Positions 55,430 to 64,000 of a stretch of 64,000 nucleotides of DNA are shown here, piece after piece (positions within the stretch are counted from its first letter, which is position 1; every line of letters begins with the position of its first letter). The stretch comes from Bufo bufo. Lineage: Eukaryota; Chordata; Amphibia; Anura; Bufonidae. The notes under the pieces are model-generated. The model was not told the origin of the DNA. It did no database searches and was given only the letters and a program-made list of their open reading frames with translations. The stretch is from positions 582,888,471-582,952,470 of the forward strand of contig NC_053390.1 in NCBI RefSeq assembly GCF_905171765.1, given 5' to 3'. The position numbers were made by a program, and so were the translations under genes.

Positions 55430-55990
55430 AACAGGGTTTATTGCAAGGAATTATTTCTACGTCTTATTTGCCCTTGTGCGGTGCAGTTATATGTTCTTAA
55501 GCATTTTTTGGCTTGAGTTAGTGGGAAAAAAGGGCTTATTAGCAGTGAAGTGCTAAAATGACAGCACTTTTTGCCGTGTATTAGTGGCAAAAGACAAATA
55601 TATTTACCGTTCAACAGTGCCGTTATATGTTCTAAAGCCTTTTGTGGTGTGTATTAGTGGCAAAAGACAAATATATTTGCCGTTCGGCGGTACAGTTATA
55701 TGTTCTAAAGCCTTTTGTGGCATGTAATAAGGGCAAAATAAAAATATATTTGCCAGTCAGTGGTGCAGTTATATGTTCTAAAGCCTGTTGTGGCGTGTAT
55801 TAGTGGCAAAAGAAAAATATATTTGCCGTTCAGCGGTGCAGTTATATGTTCTAAAGCATTTGGGGTGTGTATAAGTGGAAAAAGAAAAGTATATTTGCCG
55901 TTCACCAGTGCAGTTATATGTTCTAAAGCCTGTTTTTGCGTTTATCAGTGGCAAAAGTAAATTATATTTGCCGTTCAGTGTTTTTTGGTG
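55430..55990. repeat. ~74-bp tandem repeats in hAT copy
   Basis: Units carry ATATGTTCTAAAGCCTTTTG, GTGTATTAGTGGCAAAAG and ATATATTTGCCGTTCAGCGG. About seven copies. Confidence 0.85.
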
Positions 55991-56193
55991 GTCATTGTTC
56001 TGACGGACCAGAGGAAGGGCAAAATAATCAGTGACGTCAAAACAAACTTACTGCTGACACACTCTCCACTCTGTCGGGGGGCTCTACTTGTATAAGCGTT
56101 TAATAGGACAGGTTCTGTAGACATCTATGTGGAATCAGCTGACGACGGTGTAAAAGGAGTGTGCTTCTTCTTGGCGCTAACATCGACCTGTAA

Positions 56194-56639
56194 GGCCTCT
56201 TTCACACGACAGTATGTCTTTTTCAGTGTTTTGCGGTCCGTTTTAAACGGATCCGTTGTTCCGTTTTTTGTTTCCGTTGTGCTTCCGTTCCGTTTTTCCG
56301 TATGGCAAATACAGTATACAGTAATTTCATAGAAAAAATTGGGCTGGGCATAACATTTTCAATAGATGGATCCGCAAAAAACGGAACGGATACGGAAGAC
56401 ATACGGATGCACTTCCGTATGCATTCCGTTTTTTTGCGGACCCATAGACTTTAATGGAGCCACGGAACGTGATTTGCGGCCAAATATAGGACATGTTCTA
56501 TGTTAAAACGGAACGGAAAAATGGAAACGTTTTTTTTTTGCGGAACCATTGAAATCAATGGTTCTGTATATGGACCGTATACGGACCGCAAAAAACGGCC
56601 CACAAAACGGAAAAAAAAAACGGCCGTGTGAAAGAGGCC
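56194..56639. mobile_element. Fold-back MITE with TAA duplication (PIF/Harbinger-like)
   Basis: TAA at 56191-56193 and 56640-56642, with ends GGCCTCTTTCACACG and CGTGTGAAAGAGGCC. The related hAT copy at 41555-41562 has the empty site CCTGTAAAGG. Confidence 0.92.
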
Positions 56640-57339
56640 TAAGTCTGAGTTTATACTTAAGTTATTTGATCAGTTTTGGCCCCGTGACTGCCCAAATAAG
56701 TAAAGTGTGCAGTGACTCTAAGAGCGACGCCTGTCATCTGCATGTCATACTGATTCACAGTATCATTTCACTACCTCAGCAGACTCCCTATGCCTGTTAC
56801 TGCAAGGCACAGTGTTCTCCACCACTATAAAGGCTCTCTGCATCCAGGAAATAGCCGTTTTTTAACGCGATTCACCGCAAATAAATTTGGATCAAACCAA
56901 TTTTATTCTGAAAATTCAGCGAACCGGCCAAATCACATTTTTGAAAAATTTGCTCATCTCTATTTATTAACTTTAGCATGACATCACTAGCATAAAGAGT
57001 CATTTTTAAGTTCAGTTTGGTTTACTTTGAGCCATAACATTTTTACATTTATTTGTATAGCTTCTGCTAGTGGTTCCATAAATAGAGCAAATATTATAGG
57101 AAAAGGGGGCACCCTGTGGTATACCATTACTTATAGTGAAAGGGCCAGATATCAAACCTGAGGAGCAAACTCTACCAGTGGGTTTAGAGTGTAGGGCCAT
57201 TATAGCAGAATTTATATTTCCACAAAATCCAAATTTATTTAAAACAAAATCTAGATATCCACAGTGGACTTTATCAAATGCCTTTTATGCATCAAAAGTT
57301 ACAAAAAGGAGGATTTTAAAGATTCAGAGTATTTTTTAA

Positions 57340-57623
57340 AGGGGTTATCCAACCCCCAAATGCCTGGTCCCCTCACACAGATTGTACTTGCCTTACTCCC
57401 CGGCACTCGCATCGCTTCTGATGCCCACACGGTCTGCATCTCCCCATCGCGCGGATAAAACATCTGGTGGAAAGGGGGGCAGCCAATAGCAGGCCTCAAT
57501 GGGAAAGAGCCTCCCTAGCGTGCGGGCATCAGAAGCCACGGTGGAGCCGGGGAGCAAGGTAAGTACAATCTGTGTAAGGGGCCCGGGCATTTGGGGGGGC
57601 ATTTTTGGGGTTGTATAATCCCT
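57340..57623. mobile_element. TTAA-flanked MITE in L1 RT
   Basis: TTAA at 57336-57339 and 57624-57627. The interior resembles 45534-47514 without its Tc1. Excision joins RLINL to KKYSESLKS in the L1 frame. Confidence 0.88.
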
Positions 57624-58080
57624 TTAAGGTTGATCAGCCTGTGAGTTTTATCTGAGGTTTGTCTGTCCGATATAAAATCTACTTGGTCCTTATTAACAAT
57701 GAAGGGGAGAATGTTACTGTTTTGCATATATTTTAACATCAGTGTTCAACAGTGAAATGGGGCAGAAATTTGATGGTGTTGTAGAGTCTTTCCTGGTTTT
57801 GGGTAGTGTGATTTTTGTTGTAGAATGCAGATAACGTTTTTTGGGAGAATGATAATTTCTTGTAGCTTTGTTGACTCCAAATGTGGTGTTAGTTCTTCAG
57901 CAAACCTTTTTTAATATCTGTTGGTCCTGGGGATTTCCCTAGTTTCAAGGTTTTTATGGGTTCTGTTCTAGTATTTCTTATTTGGGGAACAGTATGTTTG
58001 AATTTGATTGTTCTGGGGATAGTTTTGGTACGTTTAAGGTTTGTAGAAAATGTATAATTTCTGAAGATGAAGGTTGTATA

Positions 58081-58488
58081 TAGAGATGAGCAAAGTATTG
58101 GAAAATTTGACTCAGTTGCTTCGCCTAATTTTACAATTCAGACATTTCTTTGTAAGAAGTGGGTGCAATGACAGAGTAGCGATTGAACCGCTCCCTGTCA
58201 TTGTACCCCTCAGATGCCGCATTCATAAATAATTACGGCATCTGATATACATAACAAGGTGCAAAAAAAAAAAATCATACTTCACCGTGCGCAGGATTTT
58301 GTGCGAGATCTTCAAGCAAGATGGCAGCTGGCCGATAGCAAGCAAATGGATCAGGTAAGTACTATTTTTGTACTATTTCAGGTTAAATCAATTCGCTAGC
58401 ATGAGGAAATTCATCTTTGTGGCGAATCAAACTTTTCCTGAAATTCGGATCGAAGTCCACTTCATGGACTTCGATTCGCTCAACACTA
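58081..58488. mobile_element. hAT MITE with imperfect 8-bp TSD
   Basis: Ends TAGAGATGAGCAAA and, inverted, TAGTGTTGAGCGAA. The flanks GTTGTATA (58073-58080) and ATTGTGTA (58489-58496) match at six of eight bases. Confidence 0.75.
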
Positions 58489-58620
58489 ATTGTGTAGTAG
58501 TATGGGCATTGTTTTTAAGATTATATAAGGAGAGATCATATTCTCTAAATTTGGAGACTTTCTTGTGGGTTTATTATTTTTGGTTTTCTTTAGTTAGTAG
58601 GTAGCCTATTCTTTGCACAA

Positions 58621-59129
58621 TGGAAGTCAATGGGAGAAACCGAGCATTACACCAGGTACCCCCTGCTCTGAAGAGGGGAGAGTGTCTGGTTCATAGAAAA
58701 AGGTCAGAAAATGATGGAAACACCACTGAAATGGTTCGGAAACAGCATGCAGAGGATGTCTGGATGGATCTTGGACTCCCAGGTCGCTGCTGGGAATGAT
58801 GTTTTCCGAGTAGTACGCCACTTTTACAGACTGACAATAATACACACCAAACCGAAGATAAAATAGATTTTAGAGGAAAAATTAATTGTTAGGAAACATT
58901 CTTTCCTGTATATTTACGTGTATATAAAGTGCAAGTGCTACAAGGAAGAGGCACTCCGATATATCACATAAAGGAGGGCCTCATTCACATTGTGGTACAC
59001 TTGATCCTTTAGTGGGACTCCTACACTCATAAAGCCTATGCACTAAGGGAAAGGGCTGCCAAAAATTACAATGAACCGGCACTCCAATGCACCCTTTATT
59101 ACACATAAAGGAGGGCATCATTCAAACCC
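58621..59129. other. Unassigned region with a short direct duplication
   Basis: CGGCACTCC/GGCACTCC followed by ACATAAAGGAGGGC occurs near 58948-58985 and 59080-59120. Otherwise nothing was recognised. Confidence 0.4.
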
Positions 59130-59465
59130 TTGAAAAATTATGATTGATGACCTGCTGGTGACCCTCTAAAACATTAGGGACGAGGGCCTGCTGCTGATCT
59201 GACCATCTAAAACATAAGGGGTGAGGGTCTGCTACTGAGCTGACCATCTAAAACATTATGGTTGAGGGCCTGCTGCCGAGCTGACCATCTAAAAAATGTT
59301 GTGGGAGAGGGCCTGCTGCCGAGCTGACCATCTAAAAATTTAGGGGTGAGGGTCTGCTGCTGACCTGACCCTCTAAAACATTATGGTTGAGGGCCTGCTG
59401 GTGACCCTTAAATACATTATGGGTGAGGGCCTGCTGCTGAGCTGACCCTCAGAAACATTAGTAGC
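59130..59465. repeat. ~50-bp minisatellite next to the YR retrotransposon
   Basis: About seven units containing GAGGGCCTGCTGCTGAGCTG, then ACC-TCTAAAACATTA. It directly adjoins the end of the tyrosine recombinase ORF and may belong to the element's 3' repeats. Confidence 0.75.
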
Positions 59466-60666
59466 GAGGGCAGCCTAAAAAGCATGTTGATATGATGGAG
59501 GAGGGGGATGAGAAAAGGGAGATTGAACCATATAACTTTTTTAGTTGTGGAAGGGCTGCATGGGAATACAGTGTATTCAATACACCATAAAAGCCACATT
59601 TAGACGTGGGTCTGCCTAAAAGAGGGCCAAAAAGACACCGAGTAGGATAAGTGCTGCTGTTTAATGCATGTTGGAACAGCATTACAAAACCAAGGGTTTC
59701 AGTCAGCGGATCCGGGATGTACCGGGAAAAACAGACAGACCTCCACCTACCCATGTGATGGATGACGTGCGGAGGCGTCCCGTGCTTGGAAGCTGCTGAG
59801 GCAGCTCCGATGCGGAATGAATGTCCTGATATAGTTTTGGGGTCCACCCCCAACCCTGCGACCAGGGATCTGATGTGAGAGACGAACTGTGGCGTGGACA
59901 GAGGTTTTCCTTGGAATGGAAGCAAAGGAGACTCTGGATCTGGAGATGGTGTGGAAACAAGGAGACGTTGGAGTACCACCACTGGACACCAGGTGTTTTC
60001 GGACTTGAAGAAGAGGATCTGTATGGGAGGACCGGTTTGGGACGTCTTGGTGGAAGGAAGGCTTAACACCAGATGATCCTGGCTCCAGGATAGCTGCTTC
60101 TTCTTCAGGAAGATCGTCTTCTGGGAAGAAACTGAGAATTCTCCTGGACGAAGGAAGCCGTAGAAGCTTAGATACATAGCGGCCTTGATGACCAGACTAA
60201 TGGAAGGGCCAAAAGGATTGCCATCTAGGGATGCAGACAGCTGCCTGAATAGCTCGCCGGAGACCAGCCGACGGGACGGGTTGGAGTCTTTACTGTTTTT
60301 CTCAATGCCCCTGAGTGTGGCCTTGACGGCTTGGGATGTGAACGCCGCGCAAACTTCTGGATTCTGTAGGACCAAGAAATGTTGCGCCCCGGCTAGGTAC
60401 AAACGGATGGTGCTGGGTGCCAGCTTGAGGTTGACATGGCAATGGGCCATGAAAGCCATGATGTAAGAAATGAAGGCCGTATCCTGTTGGGGATGGTCCC
60501 TGGAAAATTTTTGAAAGAGGTTCCAACCTGTGCTGTAATTGCGAGCCGTGTTGACCGAGAGGGATCGGTGCATGAGGTCCTTGGCGGTTGCCAGCAGAGA
60601 CCTCAATCCAACATCAGGTCGCTGAAGCCGGGAATCCGGGCCCCGGTCCGGTCTGCCTCTGGACAT
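59458..60666 (-). CDS. Tyrosine recombinase of Ngaro-type element
   Basis: A 402-residue recombinase that would integrate the circular cDNA of the element by strand exchange, without target-site duplication. The family tetrad is visible: R173 (YGFLRPGEF), H282 and R285 (SGHSFRIG), and the nucleophile Y316 (FSRYI), with HHMGRW at 303-308 supplying the second H/W position. The N-terminal part (residues 30-120) resembles the SAM-like core-binding domain (NTARNYSTGWNLFQKF, then APSTIRLYLAGAQHFL). The ATG at 60664-60666 lies inside the RT frame, so the two genes overlap by 64 bp in different frames. The last ~70 residues beyond TETLGF are outside the usual domain and may simply read through 3' sequence. 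No lesion was seen. Confidence 0.92.
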   Translation of the reverse strand: MSRGRPDRGPDSRLQRPDVGLRSLLATAKDLMHRSLSVNTARNYSTGWNLFQKFSRDHPQQDTAFISYIMAFMAHCHVNLKLAPSTIRLYLAGAQHFLVLQNPEVCAAFTSQAVKATLRGIEKNSKDSNPSRRLVSGELFRQLSASLDGNPFGPSISLVIKAAMYLSFYGFLRPGEFSVSSQKTIFLKKKQLSWSQDHLVLSLPSTKTSQTGPPIQILFFKSENTWCPVVVLQRLLVSTPSPDPESPLLPFQGKPLSTPQFVSHIRSLVAGLGVDPKTISGHSFRIGAASAASKHGTPPHVIHHMGRWRSVCFSRYIPDPLTETLGFVMLFQHALNSSTYPTRCLFGPLLGRPTSKCGFYGVLNTLYSHAALPQLKKLYGSISLFSSPSSIISTCFLGCPRY

Positions 60667-62192
60667 ACCTGAAAGAAGGTTTGAAAATTGAACCTAGATA
60701 AGGCATCGGCCGCCGTGCTGCTGGCACCTGGAATATGGGAACATGAGAAATGAAAGTTATTGATCATGGCCAGCCAGACCAGTTTGCGCAAAAGGGACAT
60801 GACCCTGGCAGACTTAGCTCGGCCTTTGGAGATGATGTCCACCAGGTCCTGACTGTCAGAGATAAACATGACGCTGGAATTAGCCCAGAGGTGACCCCAG
60901 ACGGATGCGGCCGCCACGATGGGATAACATTCCAGAAACGGTGACGAGCTGAGGGACTGAGGGTCGGAGCTGACCTGAGGAGGCCAAGGACCAGCCAACC
61001 ACTGGGACCCGAAGATGGCAGCGAAACCCCGGGATGCTGCGGCATCGGAAAACACCCTGGTAGATGACTGGGACCAGGAGGTGACGAACAGGCTGACCCC
61101 GTTCCAGGATGAAAGAAAGCTGTCCCACATGCGCAAGTCTGCCATGGCAGCCCTGTCCAAGTGGACAATGCTGCTGGGTTCGGAGGCTGTGGGGAGGAGC
61201 GAGAGCAGACGGGAGATGAAGGCCCTGCCCTGGGGCATCACCCTCAAGGCAAAGTTCAGCCGACCCAGGATGGACTGTAGCTCGACCTTGGTCACCTGGG
61301 AAGAGGTGATGGCCCTGGCCATGACTTCCCGGATTTGGGACAGCTTTGCCTCTGGAAGCCTGGCTTCCATCCTGTCTGAGTCCAGGACAATACCCAGGAA
61401 GGTGATGGAAGTGACCGGCCCCGAGGTCTTCCCCTGCGATATTGGGATGGAAAGGGCGGCAAAGATCTCCAGGAGGGAGTGCAGCCCGGATGGCCGACAT
61501 AGCGGAGGTTCTATGAGGAGAAAGTCGTCCAGGTAGTGGATGACCGCTGGGGCGCTGCCGTGGTGGATCAGGATCCAGTGTAGAGCCTGCGCCAGTTGGT
61601 CGAATAACCACGGGCTGCTTTTGGAGCCGAAAGTCAACCTGTTGGCAAAATAGAACCTGCCCTCCCACCGAATACCATAGAACTGCCATAGGTGAGGGGC
61701 GATAGGCAGCAGTTTGAAGGCGTCCGCTATGTCAGTTTTAGACAACCAGGCGCCTTTCCCGGCGCTAAGGATGAGGGCAATGGCTTCGTCAATGGATGCA
61801 TACTTCATGGCAAATTCTTCGGAAGGAATGAGAGAATTAATGCTGGGGATGACGGAATCATGGGGGGCGGAGAGATCGTAAATCAAACGTTTTTTATTTG
61901 ACTCTTTCTTGGACACTATGCCTATGGGGCTGATCTGCCAGCGAGAGAAAGGAACCTGGTTGAAAGGGCCCAGGAGGAACCCTTTCTCCACCTCCGAATT
62001 CAGGAGTTCCTGCACAGTGGCGGAATCTGACCTGGCTGACTGCAGATTGTCGCACTCCCAGTTGGAATGGGGTAGTGCCACCAACCCTGTGTCAAAGCCG
62101 GAGCAGAGGCCAGAGATCAGGAAGTCCACGAATCCCGGCACCGGATGTTCCCGTAACAGGAGGGCTAGGAGGTCAATGTCGCAATCGGCCAG
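60603..62192 (-). CDS. Reverse transcriptase-RNase H (pol) of Ngaro-type element
   Basis: Copies the element RNA into DNA and degrades the template strand. The frame opens directly after the gag stop (62193-62195) and is in the same frame as gag. Counting from the codon at 62141, RT landmarks are GIVSKKESNKKRLIYDL (75-90), D137 in SKTDIADAF and the active site YLDD at 203-206 (IHYLDDFLL). The RNase H domain follows with D366 (FSDAAAS), E404 (FLECYP), D429 (ISDSQD) and D479 (TAADALSRF). There is no integrase or methyltransferase. No ATG precedes the RT domain; the first in-frame ATG would be within it (EEFAMKYA). Expression therefore probably depends on gag, by readthrough or an upstream splice. 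Otherwise intact. Confidence 0.9.
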   Translation of the reverse strand: MADCDIDLLALLLREHPVPGFVDFLISGLCSGFDTGLVALPHSNWECDNLQSARSDSATVQELLNSEVEKGFLLGPFNQVPFSRWQISPIGIVSKKESNKKRLIYDLSAPHDSVIPSINSLIPSEEFAMKYASIDEAIALILSAGKGAWLSKTDIADAFKLLPIAPHLWQFYGIRWEGRFYFANRLTFGSKSSPWLFDQLAQALHWILIHHGSAPAVIHYLDDFLLIEPPLCRPSGLHSLLEIFAALSIPISQGKTSGPVTSITFLGIVLDSDRMEARLPEAKLSQIREVMARAITSSQVTKVELQSILGRLNFALRVMPQGRAFISRLLSLLPTASEPSSIVHLDRAAMADLRMWDSFLSSWNGVSLFVTSWSQSSTRVFSDAAASRGFAAIFGSQWLAGPWPPQVSSDPQSLSSSPFLECYPIVAAASVWGHLWANSSVMFISDSQDLVDIISKGRAKSARVMSLLRKLVWLAMINNFHFSCSHIPGASSTAADALSRFNFQTFFQVCPEADRTGARIPGFSDLMLD

Positions 62193-63329
62193 TCATAGGC
62201 GCTTGTACGCCTTCTTGGGACATGTGGACCTGGGGTGAGCCCTGAAGCAGATGGAGCAGATGTGCAGGGCCCTGCAACCGCTGAAGAGACAGGAACCAAA
62301 GTTAAAGTTGTTGCAAACTTGGCTGTTGCCAAGGTAAACAATGGGTCTGCCCAACTTATCAGTGGCGGAGGGACTGCGGGGGACCCCGGAGGGGCCTGGA
62401 ATGACCTTGTCTGGTTGGGCCGTGGCAGTTTGAGGACACCACTCAGTGGAGTGAAAAATCGACTGACAAGTCGAACAAGCGGGGGCCCGGAGACCGGCGA
62501 AATGCTGGCAGTACAACTCCATGTCCAGCGTAGCCCAGTTGACGGAAAACTGAAACTGGGTAAGCGCGGCGGCGGCCTTGGCTGAAAAGGAGCGGTGATA
62601 ATCATAAAAAGCCGTGCCGCCGTACTTGTGCCCAAGTCCAGTAACCTTGTGTAGATACGTGTCCAGCTCCTCCCGGCGAGCCGGAAAGGCGGAGCAGAAC
62701 ACGTCTCTAAACAGGCCAAAGGCCAAAACAAACTCAGGTACCGAGAGCTTGCGGTTGAGACGGCCATCCTTGGCCCGAAGGACCACCGAGACCTCCCCGC
62801 AGTCAAAGGTCTTGTTGTCTGCGGCATCGTGGGACGCAATCAGGATGGACGCGCGATTCACGTCCTTGCCCGCCAAGATGTCCCTCCTGATGTGGTCCGG
62901 CACCAAGTGCGCAGGAGCCACCACCGGAGCAGCCGGGGACATACCTGGAGTCGGAAGTTGAGATAGAGGGGGATCAGTGATGGGGACCACCGCCTGGGAT
63001 GACGCCGGTGTTCTGGACTCCATGTCCACCACCCTGGTCCTGATGTCGGCAACGGAAGAGATGAGCGAATCCAAGGAGGCCTGTAACTGTACCAGGGACT
63101 GCTGGATGGCTGGGGGTGGATCTTCTCTTTCAGGAGGGCTGGGCTCGGTCATCAATAGCCGGTATAGCTTGGCCTTCCTGGCTGAAGCTGGGTGCCAGAT
63201 ACCTCTTCTGCCCAACTCCGCAATGAGCCTTGGCACAGTCCATCTTCGGAGGGCTACTGGGCCGCCTTGGCCGGAGACTGAAGTACCCGGGAGGGACAAA
63301 GCGTCGTCGACGTCTGAGACCTGCGACAT
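62193..63329 (-). CDS. Gag-like protein of Ngaro-type element
   Basis: A 378-residue structural protein, start ATG 63327-63329 (MSQVSDVDDALS). The middle part (about 200-300) carries the conserved stretch FVLAFGLFRDVFCSAFPARR, typical of gag proteins from DIRS/Ngaro elements. The C-terminus has two zinc-binding motifs: C339-x7-C347-x4-C352-x3-H356 (CNNFNFGSC...) and a CCHC knuckle C358-x2-C361-x3-H365-x4-C370. These should bind the element RNA. The frame ends KKAYKRL-TGA at 62193, and the RT frame follows with no shift. A residue 80-110 helix rich in L/I (LVQLQASLDSLISSVADI) may oligomerise. No lesion was seen. Confidence 0.88.
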   Translation of the reverse strand: MSQVSDVDDALSLPGTSVSGQGGPVALRRWTVPRLIAELGRRGIWHPASARKAKLYRLLMTEPSPPEREDPPPAIQQSLVQLQASLDSLISSVADIRTRVVDMESRTPASSQAVVPITDPPLSQLPTPGMSPAAPVVAPAHLVPDHIRRDILAGKDVNRASILIASHDAADNKTFDCGEVSVVLRAKDGRLNRKLSVPEFVLAFGLFRDVFCSAFPARREELDTYLHKVTGLGHKYGGTAFYDYHRSFSAKAAAALTQFQFSVNWATLDMELYCQHFAGLRAPACSTCQSIFHSTEWCPQTATAQPDKVIPGPSGVPRSPSATDKLGRPIVYLGNSQVCNNFNFGSCLFSGCRALHICSICFRAHPRSTCPKKAYKRL

Positions 63330-63739
63330 GGCTTCGCAAATAGCAGAGACCTTGCGAGACCTGGAATTAGAGACAACAATATGGCAGCTGGAGAGGTCAT
63401 GGGGACGTGTACCATGACTACTGAGATCGTGGGTGAACGTATTGGAGGACGTACCTGAAAGCGTGGAATCAACACCCTTGCCTTACCGTCTGAGGAACGA
63501 CGGGAACGACCCGGCTGGCCCTGAGGACTGGAAAAGTTAGGAGCGACGTGAGAAAATTGCAGCGCGGGACCTGAAAACCATCGCGGATGCGTGCGGACAC
63601 ACCGCAGGGACGTCTAATAGCGGAAACAGGGAGACGTGGATGAAACATGAACCAAAAAGAAGGGGTATCTGGGGAGCCAGGAGGCGGAGTCTAAGGACTG
63701 CGAAAAGAAGGAGGCCTGGAAGTTCCAGGACGAGCGGCG

Positions 63740-64000
63740 AGGGGTGACCTGAACGTCTCAGGTTGGGGACGTGAGCAGGGTGCCTGAGTGCTGCAAGATA
63801 CGTGGAACTGGGAGACACCTGACGCACCGGCGACTACCGTAAAGGTGGCTGCACCCGTGGCTGAAGAGACCCGGACCGACCCTGACGCTACAGGCTGCCG
63901 TGGACGGAGGAGACACCTGAGCGCTTCAGGGTACCTGGCAGGGAAGACACCTGAACGTCTCAGGCCGAGATGGACAGAGGAGACACCTGAACGCTTCAGG
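63740..64000. repeat. Short palindromic repeats in 5' leader of Ngaro element
   Basis: Repeats of GGAGACACCTGAACGCTTCAGG type lie near 63908-63930, 63945-63964 and 63978-64000, with looser ones at 63748-63762. The core ACCTGAACG-TCAGG is near-palindromic. The array continues beyond the window edge. Confidence 0.8.

Larger units (their letters stand above)
54871..56962 (+). mobile_element. Non-autonomous hAT copy with 8-bp TSD in L1
   Basis: TTTATTAA at 54863-54870 and 56963-56970. The ends are CAGTAATGAGCGAA and, inverted, TAGAGATGAGCAAA. It is collinear with the two ends of the hAT at 27103-41815 but has no transposase, only 5' tandem repeats (55430-55990) and the 3' terminal region. It contains one nested MITE. 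Confidence 0.92.
52738..58620 (-). mobile_element. L1-clade LINE fragment with five insertions
   Basis: Minus-strand ORF2 pieces lie at 58489-58620, 57628-58080, 56971-57339, 54561-54862, 53318-53915 and 52738-52895, in the correct order. They are separated by a hAT MITE, a TTAA MITE, a hAT element, a solo LTR and a second TTAA MITE. The 5' and 3' ends of the L1 are missing. It is a different lineage from the L1 at 8968-14345. Confidence 0.8.
52738..58620 (-). pseudogene. L1 ORF2 (reverse transcriptase and C-terminal part), fragmented
   Basis: Reading 5' to 3' on the minus strand, VNKDQVDFISDRQTSDKT and HRLINL lie near 57640-57710. KVHCGYLDFVLNKFGFCG lies in 57190-57270, and a motif B-like NGIPQGAPFS with IIFALFMEPLAEAIQINVKM follows near 57050-57130. 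The active-site box is LYASDVML (56983-56994 encodes YASD) where YADD is expected, so one catalytic aspartate is lost. Beyond the hAT insertion the reading continues NPEVSHHFAKGI. Later pieces include IPKFVWAVSKARTRL and LGGMGLPNKKK (53700-53860), and LYADLTNNKDNLKTKYV (52740-52800). Stops and frameshifts are frequent. No translation product is expected. Confidence 0.78.
59458..64000 (-). mobile_element. Ngaro/DIRS-type tyrosine-recombinase retrotransposon, 5' end outside window
   Basis: Three open minus-strand frames follow in the order gag (62193-63329), RT-RNase H (60603-62192) and tyrosine recombinase (59458-60666). This order, a recombinase in place of a DDE integrase, and no methyltransferase domain point to Ngaro rather than DIRS-1. 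The split direct repeats that define these elements could not be mapped, because the right end lies beyond 64000. 63330-64000 is a GC-rich leader with short repeats. Confidence 0.85.

Noticed and set aside
60880..61689. 269-residue minus-strand frame overlapping the RT gene
   Set aside because: It is a shadow frame of the RT-RNase H gene in GC-rich DNA and has no domain resemblance.
62165..62839. 224-residue frame overlapping gag
   Set aside because: It is a shadow of the gag ORF, with low-complexity composition and no motif.

Overview
This window reads as intergenic DNA from a large, transposon-rich vertebrate genome, most likely a frog or other amphibian. The taxon is inferred from the element mix: L1 retrotransposons with amphibian/fish-type ORF1, a tyrosine-recombinase (Ngaro/DIRS-type) retrotransposon, several Tc1/mariner subfamilies, piggyBac, BED-finger hAT elements, and many TTAA-flanked and 3-bp-TSD fold-back MITEs. 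I found no host protein gene, rRNA, tRNA gene or CRISPR array. Bacterial-style features (operons, Shine-Dalgarno sites) do not apply.

Layout. 1-4436: most of a piggyBac element (minus strand) whose transposase has one in-frame stop. 4437-6996: TTAA-flanked MITEs and a stray end of a rarer transposon. 7000-8600: a decayed hAT. 8968-14345: a full-length but broken L1 (plus). 14349-22745: a unit with ~630-bp inverted arms, interrupted by a 6.5-kb hAT (15132-21644) with perfect 8-bp target duplications and a transposase broken by two small insertions. 22746-27100: an L1 ORF1 relic, an apparently intact DD37E Tc1 element (24356-25918) and fold-back MITEs. 27103-41815: a second, older hAT of about 14.7 kb, split by a DD34E Tc1, a solo LTR, a TTAA block, and another insertion carrying a second Tc1. 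41816-50300: a SINE, a microsatellite, an internally deleted DD36E Tc1, a DD34E Tc1 inside a TTAA MITE, and a 1-kb transposon of a family I cannot classify (49001-49999). 50300-58620: minisatellites, then a minus-strand L1 interrupted by five datable insertions. 59130-64000: minisatellite and a Ngaro-type retrotransposon (minus strand) with open gag, RT-RNase H and tyrosine recombinase frames, running off the right edge.

The elements relate mainly by nesting: target-site duplications and paralogous empty sites inside the window give the order of insertion in many places. The points most worth following are the unclassified 49-kb transposon with its truncated cysteine-motif protein, the in-frame UGA between gag and RT of the Ngaro element with no upstream AUG for RT, the intact DD37E element, and the strings of perfect hairpins inside TTAA-flanked elements.
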